From: Nectonema munidae
Lineage: Eukaryota > Nematomorpha > Nectonematoida > Nectonematidae
NCBI GenBank assembly: GCA_030549495.1
Contig: JAUIRK010000931.1
Span: 310,001 to 374,000, forward strand
Direction: 5' to 3'
Length of the DNA: 64,000 nucleotides
Within the stretch, counting starts at the first letter, position 1, and each line of letters begins with the position of its first letter. Positions 20,242 through 34,500 of this stretch are shown piece by piece. The position numbers and the translations under genes were made by a program. The notes under the pieces are model-generated. The model did no database searches and was not told the DNA's origin. It worked only from the letters and a program-made list of their open reading frames with translations.

Positions 20242-22835
20242 TTCTAAATTTCATTTTTTTTACGAGAGCATTATTATGTTATATCAGACGGGCACATCTG
20301 GGGAGGATTTCAATGTGATTTCAAGCGGGTGAAAAAGATTTTCGCTCCGCCAATAATTTTGAATTTTTCCAATTTATATGATTAAAAGACTTGTTTTGTT
20401 TGGCTTGTGAGTAGGCTTTCCATATTACTTTACTTGTTTTACGGTTAAGTTTCGGACACAAATTCTTTTAAAATAAAATTTAAAAATTATAAAAAAAAAG
20501 TTAATTTTAACTAAAATGAATATTTAAAAATCTTTTATTTAATGTTATGTGTAGTACATAAAGTTTGAAAATAACAAAATCAAGACTAACAGTTTACTGG
20601 AATTTATTAGTAAATTGTTAATATCCATGGATAATATAAAATTTTAGAATTTAATACTCATGCTTCTTTTATTTTCAAGAATTACTTTAATTAATTTAAC
20701 TTTAATTATTTGAATATCAATTTTTAATTGTTCAGGTGTTTCCATATTTTTGGATGAGGAGGATAAAATTAACTGTTTTGAGTATTAGGATATCCCTCAC
20801 ATCGGTGGGTATTTAAAAGTAAAATTATGGAGTTAAATAACGATTCCATAATAGATTTGCTAATTTTTCGTATCAGATCTTTCTTCCTATTTTATATGTT
20901 TACTGAAAATACGCTAACAAATCTTCATATTTTTCTGTTTCACAAGTTTTTCCAGCTAAATAGCCTTTATATAGAAATAAATGATAAAGCAACAAACATT
21001 TTATCACAATGTTTATATCGATATTAACTTCAAACTCTTTTTTAGTCCCAATTCTTTAACTTTCTTAATAACAGATACAGTTTAATGAAAATAACAACCG
21101 CAAAACGGTTATTCAGTTAGAATTAAAAGATTAAAATACTTACAATAATGGATAAAAAAATTTTTATAATTTTGTTGAAAAATATTTGTTTGTGGATAAA
21201 ATTATTACCTACATTACATTTTATTTTGTACAATTGAAAAATTTTGAATTGGAAACACTTAAAGTATAACAACACTATTATGCAAATGAGAAAAAGAAAA
21301 ATCACCGATTACTATGATTATTGCTTATTTTAGTACTTAAGTTAATTGGAGAAGAATTTATTAATAAGCTATTGTTAATTTTCATTTTTTCTACGAATTT
21401 TCTGTCTTGAGCGCTTTCTTTTTAAAAATGACCTTCTTTAGAATCCTTGTTCAAAGAATTTGTAATAGCATTTCGGTTAAAAAGTTATTCGAACTGGCTG
21501 TGGTGTTTTTTAACTCATAAACTATGCTTATTTTTATTCATTTACCAGTACAAATGGAAAATGGTGCAAGTAGATAACCATACAAGAAAATATCAATCTT
21601 TGAAATTCGTTTATATTAGTGGTTTGCCAAATCTATGGGAGATAAACAAAAATACAAGAATTAATATACAAATGCATAACGACTAGATATCTTCACAAAA
21701 TTAATAAAAATTAAAATCCTACTATCAGTCAAAAATTTCCAAAGAATTTTGTCTATTTGTTTAAGAATACATTGATAAATACGACATTTTAGAACTTGAG
21801 TCACATATGTCAAAGTTATAGTTTTTTATTTTTTTGTCACGTAGACGTTATATATATACTATTATTCTGTTTATAGATATAGAGCAACGCTAGTTAGTTT
21901 AAGTCTGGTTTGAAGCCTCTTATGAAGTTTAAAGAAAAATGTGTTACTAAAAAGCATCAAAACAGGAGTACAGTTGATATTATTTTGCTGCAAAGACATG
22001 TTGAATGTTCTAGATACAGCTTTTCACAACCCTATGCTTGTAGCCCATGAGTCAAATACAAAAATGCATATTTATTGATAATTTTGAGAATGGTTTTTCC
22101 GATTTCACTAATAACATTGCTTCATCCTCGCTTATTACAAAGCTGAGTATTGACGCGCAAGATACTGCATCTCAAGTTAGACATGTTTTCAAATGAGACA
22201 AATCTTAGTTTGAAAGGGTAATAACTACTATGCAGAATGATTTGCTATTAAAATATGAAGCCAATAAATCCTAAATTATGTAGCCTAGTCGATGATCAAA
22301 ATTTGCCCTTTTAAAAGAAACAAATCAGATTTTACTCATGCTTTGGTTCCACCTATATTTGTGAATCAACATAGTTTTTCAACGTCAAACTTTTACTATT
22401 AATTTTTACATACATTTTTATTTAAATAACTTTTTTTTATTATAATATTTAAAACTTATTTTAGAAGAATTTATGTCTGAAACTTAAACATTCTTCATGT
22501 TTTTCAACGTTGAAGATTTTAAAATATAAAAATAGATCACAATTGATTGATCACCATCTAAGTGACTGCATGAGAATTGCACTGAAAAAATATGGACCAG
22601 AAATTCAAAAAATATAATCTCATTAATGTAAATAAAAATATTTCTCTCGGACAGTCCATCGATATAGAAATGTTTTCCCACTTACAAAAGATTAAATATT
22701 ACTGTGCTAGAAGACAAATAAGGGAGATGACATACTGCCGCAGGGGTTCTTAAAGATTCCTAATTTGATTTTCTTTTTTGCACTTTAGTTTGATGAAACA
22801 ATCCAATTTAGCTTAGCCTTTCTTTTTCGTACGAT
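20242..22835. other. Intergenic spacer, nothing recognised
   Basis: AT-rich DNA between the 3' ends of the convergent EF-Tu and TTC32 genes. Open frames here are short and show no family resemblance. Confidence 0.5.
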
Positions 22836-22869
22836 ATGTATATGACAAGCACCTGGAAGACAATTTTTT

Positions 22870-23030
22870 TTTACCAAACTCAACACCAACAACTGCAAGA
22901 GGAATATTTGAAAAGGTGGACAATTTTTTTTAGCATTGAAGTGTGTACTGACTGCACTCTGGAAACAAATGAAAAGTATCCTGATTATTTCAAAAATGTT
23001 CTCGATGAAGTCATTAGAGCAATTAATTAA
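22870..23030 (+). pseudogene. Possible hAT transposase scrap
   Basis: A frame reads EVCTDCTLETNEKYPDYFKN then VLDEVIRAIN. The 'VCTDG' and 'LK-x-VLD-x-x-I-x-x-IN' blocks of hAT transposases would be adjacent here after a deletion. Resemblance is weak and no ends were found. Confidence 0.25.
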
Positions 23031-23104
23031 CCTTATCAGTGAATAGTGATGGTGGATTCTCGTCCCCCACTCTCAACTAAAACTTCAATTGTATAAATTG
23101 GCTA

Positions 23105-23715
23105 AACGATAGCGCTTTAAACTTAGTGTCATTTCTTAAAATCGCTAGCTGTATCTTTTCATACCATTTTTATGGTATTGAATGACACTCTTATGTCAAA
23201 ACTGTCAATCAAAATCAATTCAATATCAATTTTGATAATATAAAGAACTTAGTGTCTGGGAAAATTTTCCAATAAGCGTGGAAACTTTCAACAAATGTCT
23301 ATCAAAATTTTGATTGATGATATTCATTCAAATTTTAAATAAAATTGATTATTACACCAAATCGGCTATGCTGATTTATACTCTCTACTCAGTTTTTGCA
23401 ATTAGGGTGTGAAAGTGTCCATCAAAATTGTTGTTTACGCCCGAAAATTGTATCAAAATATTATTCAAATTTTGAATAAAATATATTTTTATACTAAATC
23501 GATCTTTCTGATTTCATTTCTAAATTCAGTTTTCGCAATTAGGGTGTCAAAAAGTGTCAATCAATTTTGCAGTTCACTTCTGAAAATGTTCTGTAGGAAT
23601 ATTATCTAAATTTTTTATACTAAATCAACCATGCATATTTCATTGCCAGACTCATTTTTCAAATTTAGGGTGTCGAAATGTCTGAATTTTCTAAATTTTT
23701 GCAGACTTGCAACCA
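23105..23715. repeat. Old, diverged copy of satellite array B
   Basis: Contains the order of words found in the large TTAA elements at 43.5-44.8 kb: TTTCTTAAAATCGCTAGCTG, a TTGAATGACACTC variant, CTGTCAATCAAAATCAA, then several degenerate units with ATACTAAATCGATC, CTGATTTCATTTCTAAATTC and 'AATTAGGGTGT'. It is much more diverged than copies 1-3, so it marks an older insertion. No TIRs found. Confidence 0.6.
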
Positions 23716-23906
23716 TAAATTTTGGATCTCTACTACTTCGAATTTTAGTTTAGCATCACGGTTATAGCGCGATTGTCGATCAGAATTTAAAACAGGCCTT
23801 TAAATGGCAAATTGCTCAGATGTATCTCGCCTATCATCGCCCCAAAAACGTGTTGAATTAAAAAAAGAATTAGCCATTAAAGCTGAGAAAGATATATTTA
23901 TTATTG

Positions 23907-24623
23907 TCAAAAAATATTGTGAATTAAATGTGCCAAGCATGTAATATGAAACAAATTAGAATGCACAATTTTCAATATTCGGCCAGCGGCTAAATTATAT
24001 TTAGCAGCATCGGTTAAAAACAACAAAAAGTTCTTTTTTTTCCTTAAAACATCAACAACACAAGCAATTTTTTTTGAGTCAACATTCTCTTCAAATCGTA
24101 TACACTTGACAAGCCATGTTTTTTCTGGAATATCTATTGAGCCAATCAGAACATTCACAAAGCTCGCATCGCGAAGAGTGCTTTCATCGAGCATTAATAA
24201 AACTTTTTTTTCTTTCAATTAATTTTTTATTTGATCAATCAAGTCAGCGGAGAGATCTGAAACAAGATTTCTACTATTGGAAATCGAGGGAATTGAGTAT
24301 TCTAATTCTGAGAAAAATATTTTGATTGAAGGATGGGAAAGCTTATGTAAAGGGATGTTTGCTTCTAAAAAGCGTCTTATCAAATTTCGAGAAAATTTCT
24401 TATCAGTTGGTTCTAAGTAGTTTCGAATTATATTTGTGCTAGATGAACTTGGTAAACCAAGCTGGTGCTTTTTCGACTTTCTGTGGTTTTCAATAAAAAA
24501 AATTTTTTTCATGATTGACAATCACGTTGCAAATTTTGCAGATTTAGAAATTGTAATTTCATGAGCATACTTTTTGCCCAGTATCCCAATTTTAGTTGAT
24601 TTACTTTTTGCAACTTTCGGCAT
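23907..24623 (-). pseudogene. hAT-family transposase relic (CGGBP1-like type)
   Basis: From an ATG at 24623 the frame runs MPKVAKSKSTKIGILGKKYA, then RFLEANIPLHKLSHPSIK, KEKKVLLMLDESTL, FLLFLTDAAKYNLAAGRILK and FHITCLAHLIHNIF. This is the layout of hAT-like proteins related to CGGBP1, with the catalytic Asp in LMLDEST and a second acidic block in LTDAA. Two in-frame stops lie near 24522 and 24219 and the C-terminal part is not recognisable. Ends were not located. Confidence 0.7.
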
Positions 24624-25488
24624 GCTTTGACGTAATTGATTATAATTGGGAGCTGTTGTTTAAAACGTATGAGTAAATTCAAAGCTTTAAATCTAAAAAT
24701 GATAAAACTACAAAGTTTTTTAATATCATACTTAAAGGAATTAGGCCAACAAAGTCAGACAATATAAAAAGAAATAGTTTTGAATTTTTTTTCCATAAAT
24801 ATTGACTTTATGAAAAAAATTGATTCCCCAAGACATTGGTATTCAAGTATATAAAGCCACACATTTATAAATGAAAAATATAAATAATCTACATACAATT
24901 AGGTCTTTTAATGAGTGATATTGCAATAAGGGAAGACAGTGGTACCAACAAAAATAGTCATTTACTATTCAATGTTGTAATTGTCATTGACGACCGCATT
25001 AAAAACAGTAAAGCATACCTTAGCGCAATCTCTAGTTAGTGAAAACTGCAAACATTGAATCCTTTTTCAATCTCATCTTCATAGTGAACAGCAATTCTTC
25101 AGTCAACAAAAAGGAGATTTTAAAAATGTTTACACACTTTCTCATAACTCTAGATAACAAACTTAAAATTTAGTTCAGGCAGAGACATTTGATCTGACAG
25201 AATATTCTTTGTTAAAAATAAAATCGAATAATAGAAACTTTATTCAAAAAAATTAATAATTTATAATACATAATACAAACTACATCTTAGATTTTTATAA
25301 AATGGAATTTAATAACAAGAAAAACATAGTATAATATTATTAGGAATAATAAATAATACTATTTCCTTCCAGGGAAAATAGTCATAAAAGGAATAAATTT
25401 TGAAAAGCTGTGTCAGTTTTCAAACTTTCTAGAAGGGGGCAGCCATCGTAATTGATTTTTCCTTCGAGCTTCAAATTCCTCACTCTGG
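24624..25488. other. Spacer downstream of TTC32
   Basis: AT-rich, no gene seen. It would hold the 3' UTR of the - strand TTC32 gene; several TTTATT (AATAAA on the - strand) words lie within 250 bases of the stop. Confidence 0.45.
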
Positions 25489-25595
25489 TTATCTACTCGT
25501 CAATGCCTTGAAAAAAGTGGCCGTTTGGGATAAGGCGATATCTGGATCGATCTTCATGCTGTCATGCAAATCCATTATCGCTTCATTAAAATTTC
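25489..25595 (-). CDS. TTC32: TTC32 exon 3
   Basis: Acceptor TTCAG on the - strand; encodes GNFNEAIMDLHDSMKIDPDI then ALSQTATFFKALTSR and TAA at 25491-25489. It completes the second TPR (NFNEAIMDLHDSMKIDP). Confidence 0.87.
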
Positions 25596-28500
25596 CTGAA
25601 CCAAAAAATTAACATTTTTCAAAAGTCAGTATTTACCAAGTTGGTAAAATAACAGATTCATTAAAGTTAAAACGAAATGGATATAAAAACAAGTTTCGTT
25701 TTCAAAAAGCAAATCTAAAAAATTTAGACAAAAAAGTGCAACTTTTTAATTTGTTCCCTACTACAACACAAGAAGAATAATTGATATTGATAATAATATA
25801 TTTTGGAAAAATAAAGTTTAGAGCAAGAGTGTGAAATATACGAGAGATTATTTCATGTGATTAGCATAAAGATTTCTCTATAAAATGGGATTTATAATAT
25901 AGTCTTTTTTATATGCATCTATAATGTGATTCTGAGTTGTAGCACAAATTATATCGGTCACTAAAAAATGAAGACATATTTTATAGAGCTTCGGGCTTAG
26001 AAAAATTACACGATGACGAAGAGAATTTTTTTAGAAGATAAAGTAAGTATAAAAAAGTTACATACATCTTCCAATTTCAGTAAAAATGTCAGTACAATGT
26101 CTTCCAAAATAAAATATCTATATTTATTTTATGGCACTCCTCCCTGCTTGTATAATAACTTGAAAGCATATTGATGTGGGAGTACACGCTCAAATACGGT
26201 ACAAAATTAATCATCAGCAAAAGTATAAAATTATGTTGGAAATTTCCTCAGTAAGGTATCCCGACAATTAAACGTCATAAACATCAGCTTCGAACCACAC
26301 CTTTACTCATAAAATTAATTCCCTTTATGGCAAGCACCGCTTGGAGCAAACATGTCTTTGGCCTAACTCTCTCATTAAATCTGTGCAGATATCTAAGGAC
26401 ACATGCAAGTACAGACATAGAGATATTTCCACATATTTTTCTTAACCAATAAAGCTTTTTCGTTTAGTCAAGAAGCACTGTTCCAGTGCGTTTTAGACAT
26501 GTGAAAATTTATCCTCTCAATGCAAAAAGAAGGAAGAATCTTTTCTGGCATTCTTCAGTGCTATCGCTGAAAAGCAAAGACATAAAACAGTTAGTGCACA
26601 AATTGAAAAGAAAAAAGGAGAAGACACTCTTATACTTAATTCTATGAAAATCAAGTTAAACGTAACTTTTCACGCATTGGTTTTCGAAAACGATTTGTTA
26701 GCCTTTCTTTCTGAATAAATTTTCATAAACTCAAAACAAAGCATCATATTTCAAACGTTGCTGATGCCTCACTGCGCCCGAAAGAGTAAGATAAATAATG
26801 TTACAGAAACCTATCTATAAAGTAAACTGCATATTGCATCAAGCTGCTTGTTATACTAAATCATTACGAATTAGAAAGTTTTTTTTTTATAAAAAAAAGT
26901 TAATTCTCAATTGCATTACCATATAATAAAAATGTTTGTTTGCTAAGGTAGAGGTTGAGCGGATTTCTTGAATTGTTCAATTCAATTGAAACTTTTATGA
27001 AAATTGAAGGGAGCGGAAAAAATTTATTCGTCGAGAGATCTGATTTGTTGAGTGAAATTTGATTGAAAGATTACAACGAAAATAGAATTTTAAAAACGAT
27101 TGCAATGAAACTCGAACTTTGATCTATCAAACCTTCAAGATATATAACCCCGAAACCACAGCAATATACTTTATAATGTAAAAATAACTTTAAAAAGATT
27201 CATGGACTTGAATGAAATCAAATTTCAACAAAAATTCGGCGTATTATTATATCCTTTTTTCTGCCAATTGTGACAATATATAAATGGTAATGGTAGCGTA
27301 GGGTGTTTTCATCGAAAAGGCACAATTGCGCTGCTTGTATCGAACTATGAGAAAAGTAAGCTTGATATAGGATCGAACCCAAGACGTTGAGTTATCGAAT
27401 CCGGCATCTAACCAACCATACTCACGCCCCTTAATTTTTATAAAATAAGGATATATTTTATCAATATCTTAAGAATAAATAACTAAAATTAAACTTTAAC
27501 TAGCAAAAATAATGCTTGTTCGGTAGTTTTTTCGAATGCGAATTGTTTTCTTCTCAAATGAACATTACTAAATAAAAAAAACTCAAAATTAACCGACATT
27601 AATTTGAATGCAATACCGAACCACAACTCACCTGTTATCAGACTAATAGCTTATTTGAAGCTAAGGAAGTAGAAATTTATTTGAAATTCAATTAATGAAT
27701 ACAATAAGTCCATCTTTTATAAGAAGTCATAGTTATAAATTTACAAAATTAAGGCAACTAATAAGGAACTGTGTATTTCAAAAGGTCGTGAAGCCGCTCA
27801 TATGAAATAACACAAAATATGAAATATAATAAAGATATCTGAAAAAAACAACACACATATGAAAACAAACCATAATTTGTATACAGTTAAAAATTCAATT
27901 AAAAAAACAGATTAAAATTGTGTAAGCATAAATATAGTATAAAGATTAGCAACAATTGATATAAATTATTCATTATATAAATATTAAATCAATTAATAAG
28001 TGCATATGATAGAAAAGATAGATAGAAAGGAACTCAAATTTCTAGAAGTTTCCACAAAAAAATTAATAAAATTTGTTAAAGCAAACAATTGAAATAGATA
28101 TTCCGTGGTATACACAGACACACACACATAAATATATGTGGCATTTAAATCTGAACTAAATTTTGATGAAAAAACTCATCAGTGATGGATTTATCTGCCA
28201 AAATGAAGCCATTATTATTTTATAGCCTTGATCTACTTTTTTTTCAAAGTAAATTGCTGGGCGCAAAAAAAGAAAAGTCTCACTTTCTGACATGTCAAAT
28301 AACTTTCCAAAATTATATTCGATTCTTTTAAAAAAAAATCTCATTTTTTTCTAAGCATAAATAAAAGATAAGACAGAGATATTGTCCAAGTTTTAAATTA
28401 CTTGATGTTATGATAAAAATATTAAGCGTAAAAATTCATACCTAGCCTGTAGTGGATGAGGCCGCGATAATAATAGGCATGTGCCAGTCTGTTGTTGTAT

Positions 28501-31500
28501 GTGATGGCATTCGTGAAATCTTTCAAGGATTCTTCGAAATTATTTGTATTGTACTTCATTAAGCCAATGTGAAGATATGCTATTGCCAGCTTCTGGCACC
28601 TTAAAAATATTATACGATGAATGAGTGCAATGCATTCTTTATATCAGGGACCGGCACTAAAAGGATAAAAAGATGCATAAAATTATAAGGATTTTTTTTG
28701 ATTTAATCTCATATTTTTACAGATAAAACATAAAAGATAAAGAAATTTTTTTCTCTATTTTTGAGAAATTAAGTTAAACTTTGGGGAAGAAATTTGGTTA
28801 AAAAAGCTTTTCAAACTAGTCAATACGGGTTGTGCACACACTCAAAAATAGTTTAGAGAACTAGCTAAGCATAAGAGCCACGCCAGATTGAGCAAAGAGC
28901 TGCATTCGGCTCCAAGAACCGTATTTGCCCATTTCAGATTTCGTCTTTGGAGCATACTTAAAAGTATTATATTATCCTGTAAAGAAGAGGTTCCGAAACT
29001 TTTCACACTGCCGTACATTTGTAGCCTTAAAACGTATGGTAGGCATATGATATGATCTAATATTTCAGCATAATTCAAATACAAAACTTAATTACAGTCA
29101 AGCCTGTTAAGAAAGCCACCCTTTGAATCAGGGGCGCACATCCGGTGAGGGGGAGGTTCATTAATCTGAAGAAAAAAGTTTAAATCAAATTCCGAATCAA
29201 TAAAACCACGTTTGACCTATCATCAGACATCTCTCCTATTAGCCTTCTAACAGTATCGTTTGACAGGAAGATGTTTCACCTTTACAACTTGAGAACTTAG
29301 CACATTGAATATATCATTGCAACAAGGTAATATCAACTGTTCTGCTATGTTATGGAACTTTTTGACAATCAATATTTTTTGAAACTTTTCAAACCATACT
29401 TAATATTTTGCAAAAACATTCCTATGTTATTTATCAAACATCAATTTGTGCAATCGTTCAGCCAATAGTTTTGTTTACCGAACTCGAGTGCTTCACTACC
29501 AGAGCAAGCTTCACTAGGCGGGCTTTAAAAAAGTGGATGCTAACACTTCAGAACACAAAGGACACTTATGTTCCTCTTCCCCACCAAACTTTAATGCAGT
29601 AAAACAAAATTTCAAGTGTGAGTCGTCATATTGGATTTTTTTTAGATGCGCATTTACAAATTAGGCCTAAAAATCAATAAAAGAAAAAATAGTACTCAAT
29701 CAAACAAACTTATTTATTCTTTTTAAATGTGAATTATTTGCAAAAATGGCAAATGACCTAATATGGGTGCAATATTTTGTGAAAAATGATTCACTCAGTG
29801 TCCCCTTCTCGATCCCCACAGAACTTCTTTGTGGCACCGCGGACTCCAGTTTGAAAATCACTGAGCAAGGTTGATGCAATCAAAATTACAAAGAAGGTGA
29901 GATTGAGAACTTACAGTGCAAGTATAATGTCAGGTAATAATGGTGGTGTGTTCATTGGACAAAAATTTTAAAAAAAGCTCCCCCTCCACAATTTTGAGAA
30001 TGTGTGCCCCTGCTTTGGACCAGCTAAAAGTCGTTGTTTTATCAAGGTTCACCTTCAGTATCTGAAAAATATATGAAAGAAAGTTAAATTAACACAATTT
30101 CGAAAGAATTTATTCATCAATAAAAACATTTATTTATTTGAATATAGCAGGAAAAACACATAAAAAACATTTAATTCACAATGTACAGAAAAATGCACTT
30201 TGTTTTCATCCCCATGAGAGTCGTTTTCGTTATCATGAAGAATATCTGATGCGAAGCGATCCCAGTCAATAGCATAATTTGAGGTAGGAAGGTCATTATC
30301 AATGTGGGGAAGTTTATTAAATTCCAATCCAAATAATTTTTTTGAAAGACATAAATTTGATAATGAAATATCATTGTTTTTTCGAAAACATCAGCGCCAG
30401 TCTTCGGGCTTTTCATACCTGCTGTGTTTACATTCGTAAAAACCTCTACAGTAAATCCAACTCGAGCAAAGCATTTATGCTAAGTGGAAGAGTCACGTCA
30501 TTCCAAGATATATGGACCCAGTTGATAGCTTTCGTATTGTTGTCACAGACAAACTGTAGCTGTCTCTCTGTATTTTAGCCTAATGGCCTTATCATCCCTT
30601 GATCCATGGGTTGACCAACTGATGTGTTTGGTGGTAGAGAAACTAATTTATTAACGTTTGTAATTGTCACATGAGGGTGCACAGGAGAATTGTCCAACAA
30701 TAACAACACTTCTCGCTTTTGATTCTTCATTTGTCAATCAAAGCTTTTTACCTAATTTTCAAAGATTTGACACCTCATCCACGACTTTTTGTTTGATTTA
30801 TGTCACAGGAAGTAAGCGTTTATCGATGTTTTTAAAACGACGATTTTCCGATCACAAGTAAAGGAACTTTTCCTCTAGTCCTCGAAGCACATAAAGCAAC
30901 GGTCTTTAAACTGTTTAGCGCCATTTACGTTATGCCCTTTTTCGTGAAAGGACTCGTGAATTGTTTTTTGAGTGAATTTCACTGATTGTTTGGGTAGAAC
31001 AAGCCCGTTTCATTAATGTTAAGAATTTTTTTGGACAAAAGGTAGAAAGCTTTTCTTTCGAATTACTAACAACACTATTGTCTCCATCACACTACTTTCT
31101 CCAGGCACATTAAATAAGTCGATACCAAGCTCCAAATGAAATTTAAAAGCCTGTTTTTGTAACAAGGGCCGGCTGACTTGTACTCGTCTAGCTGTAGCGT
31201 ATTGAAACCACTTCCAACATAGCTTATTAACTTTTTCATTTCCAGTTTTTCGCATTTTACCTTTTCGATAGTTTGGGAATTCATCTACTACAATTCAGAA
31301 TCTATTGAAACCAAAGTCATGACTTTGTATAAGCAACTAAAGCTGAAAAAAGAATAGTATTTGGGAACACATAAATCAATACTTCAGTTTTTTCTAAATG
31401 TTTGCTTTTTCTAAGAATTTGGGAAAACATTTTTATCAGATTGACCTATTTTTCGCCACCTTTTTTTCACAGAGCATTTTTGCACATCATGCATCTTGAT

Positions 31501-34500
31501 ACAAACCATGATAAAACAGCGATATCCAATGCACGCGAATTTATACAGTAAGGAAACGAAGCGTTAAGTCAAGGCAAATTTATTCAAATAACAAAACAGA
31601 AATTGAATGCAATAGCACGTTAAAGCGTAGAGAAATCTTCCTTTAATTTAGTGTATTTTCTAAAAAAAAACTTTATGTGGAAAAGGAATTAAAAAATATT
31701 ATTATTGAAAACCAAAGCACTTTAGTTATTATTTAAGTGCTTGTTTCAATTATAATACGAATTAAAATTTTGGAGTTTTAATGTTCGTTCTCTGAAAAAA
31801 TAGGTGCCATTTTTTAGTATACTGGTCAGATTCAATGACAAATTAAGTGCGATTGAAAGTTATAACACTTTCGAAATTTTTTAATAAAGTAATATAAAAA
31901 TAATCTTTTTTTCTACGATTTATTTAATTTTACAACTTTTTTACAAAATAGGATGGTAATATTTGATATTTTGGTTCAAGATGAAAAATGTTTTTTTTAC
32001 CATTTTCTGGCATCTCAACTGAAGTAGATTTTTCTTGAATGCATCATATCTACTAAAAAATTTCATTTTTTAAATTTAATTCTAACCCTAGAGATTTTAT
32101 AATAACTTTTTGATATCTGATATAAGTTCTGATAATAATTTAGAAGAATGTTGCAATCAAGTTTCCAAACACCACATTAGAAAGCATTTAGGAGAAAATT
32201 CAAAATTGCACTATTGGATGTAAATAACCTTATTCATATTTAATTGAAAAAACTATTTATTATAGGATTAACCCAAGATACATAATCCAGAAATTAAGAG
32301 AATTCCGAGAAACGCTTTCAGTTATTCATTTTCAATAAAAAATCAAATGTTTTTAAAATTTCAGTTGCTTATTAATTCCATACAAATAAAACTCAAGATT
32401 TCTTCATCAAAAAAAGTTCAAACAATTCATGAGAATTCCTATTTCTAAATTGAGAAAAATCACTCAAAGAAAAAATGGTAAAACTTGGAGTGAAAAGACT
32501 ATCGCCATTCATTCAACCATCTTTATTTGTATCGAGACTAGGTACATCTATAACCTTTGTATTTGCTTCTGCAAGCAATTATCCGATACTTAAATTATCC
32601 ATGTATCCTCAACTATCTTCATAAGCTGAGTCTTCATCCGTCAAAACGGTAGCGTTTGGGGGTGCAATAAATATTTCATAAATATAACTTATTGAATCAT
32701 TTTCAGCATTTAATATTAACTCATGTAAATATTTAATTAAAAAATACACAATTAGGAAAATTTAATAGAATTTATAAAACAGTTTTTGTAGGAAGGCAAA
32801 AAATTGCTTTATTACAAAAGAATGCTTTTCAAATTTTTTATTATATTCTCTCAGGGAAGATGGGTAAAAATAGTTGTGAACTGAATTTTATAAAGGGTTT
32901 GATCAAGGACGCATTAAGTCACAATTATTCAGATGGAGGACAAAAACTTTTTTTAAATGGGAGCAAGATTTTAAAAATATATTTGCAAGAATATTTCAAT
33001 GAAATTTTTTTACAACACACGCAATTTTCAGAGTTGTACATTTTTAGAACTTTCAAAATAAGTTAATAAACAATTCAGGCTATATATATATTAAATATTT
33101 GTAGCACAAACTACAAAGTGATAAATATTGGGGGCGAAAAACCATTTTTCCCACTATCTCCTCCAAATGTGCGCAATTGGGTTCAAGTTTTAAACGCATT
33201 GATGGTAGGGACTACACCATTGCAGATAATCTGATTATGTCGTGTGCATACGTGATAGTAAGCAAGGTATGCGGCGAGAATCAGGCGAATAAACTAAGTC
33301 AAGTCAAAGTCCTTAATCAAACACATTCCGCCGACGACATGGCATCAAAGATCAAGGAAACTCATATAGCAAATTCTCCTTGCAATTTGATGAATCGTGT
33401 GACGTAGCCAGTTGTGTTTTTTCCTTGGATTCGTCCGTTACGTCCACCAGGATAAGATCAAGGAAGAGTTCATACTATGCGAGGATCTGCTGACAAACTC
33501 TAAGGGAGAAGATGTCTTCAATCTCATTAACAGTTTCTTTACCAAGAATGGATTGGATTGGAACAGCGTTCAACAGGTAGGGAAAGAAAGTCTGAATTAG
33601 TATAAATAAAATGAATGAGAAGGCGCATAGTCAGTTTTATTTATTGTACAAGTAGTTTCTCTCTCTCTAGCTTTCTTCTTCTACTTCTTCTTTTCTCTCT
33701 CTTGTCTTATTCTTCTCTTCTTCTTTCACCCTCTTTCTATTTATCTCTCGCTTTCTTTTTCTCCTCCCTTCTTTTTCTCCCTCTGAATAACTGACACAAT
33801 TTATAATAATATTTCTTTTAAATCCAGGTATGTGTCGATGATGGATGGTTTTCGTAGATTACGGGGCCTCATGCCAGATGCGAATCCAGAAATTGCTGTG
33901 GATCATTGCATCATTCATTGGTACTCTCTTGGATTAGAAAGCCTGCCTGGTACTCTGAAGTTAGCGTTCGAAGATGTGTTGTAAATAGTCAACTTCATCA
34001 AGTCCAGAGATGTCAATTCGCGCATAAGAGCTGTGAAAAGAAATTGGAGAGCAGTATCAAGTTCTGCTCCACCATACCAATGTTCGTTGGTTGTCAAAAA
34101 GAAAGGGTTGTACGTTGAGTCAATGAGCTCCGAAGGATATTCAAGAATTCCTTGAACAAAAAGGATCGCATTTTGCTAACAAATTCACTGATAGGGAGTA
34201 GATTGTTCGACTTTGTAACTTGGCAGGCATAATTGGGAAGCTAAATAGTGATAATCTGCAACTCCAGGGCCGAAACGCGACTGTCATTGATGCGCATCAA
34301 ACTATGACTAAATTTATGCGGAAACAGAGACTCTGGATTCGGCGATTGGAGAAGGGAGTGATGGCCCAGTTCCCAACACTAGACCAGTTTGCTGAGGAAA
34401 ATAGTCAGGATACTGTATCACTTCTACAGACCATCAGCAAAGAGATGAGCGACCATTTAAAGAGGCTTGTAACAAGCATGCATCATTACTTCTGAGAAAT

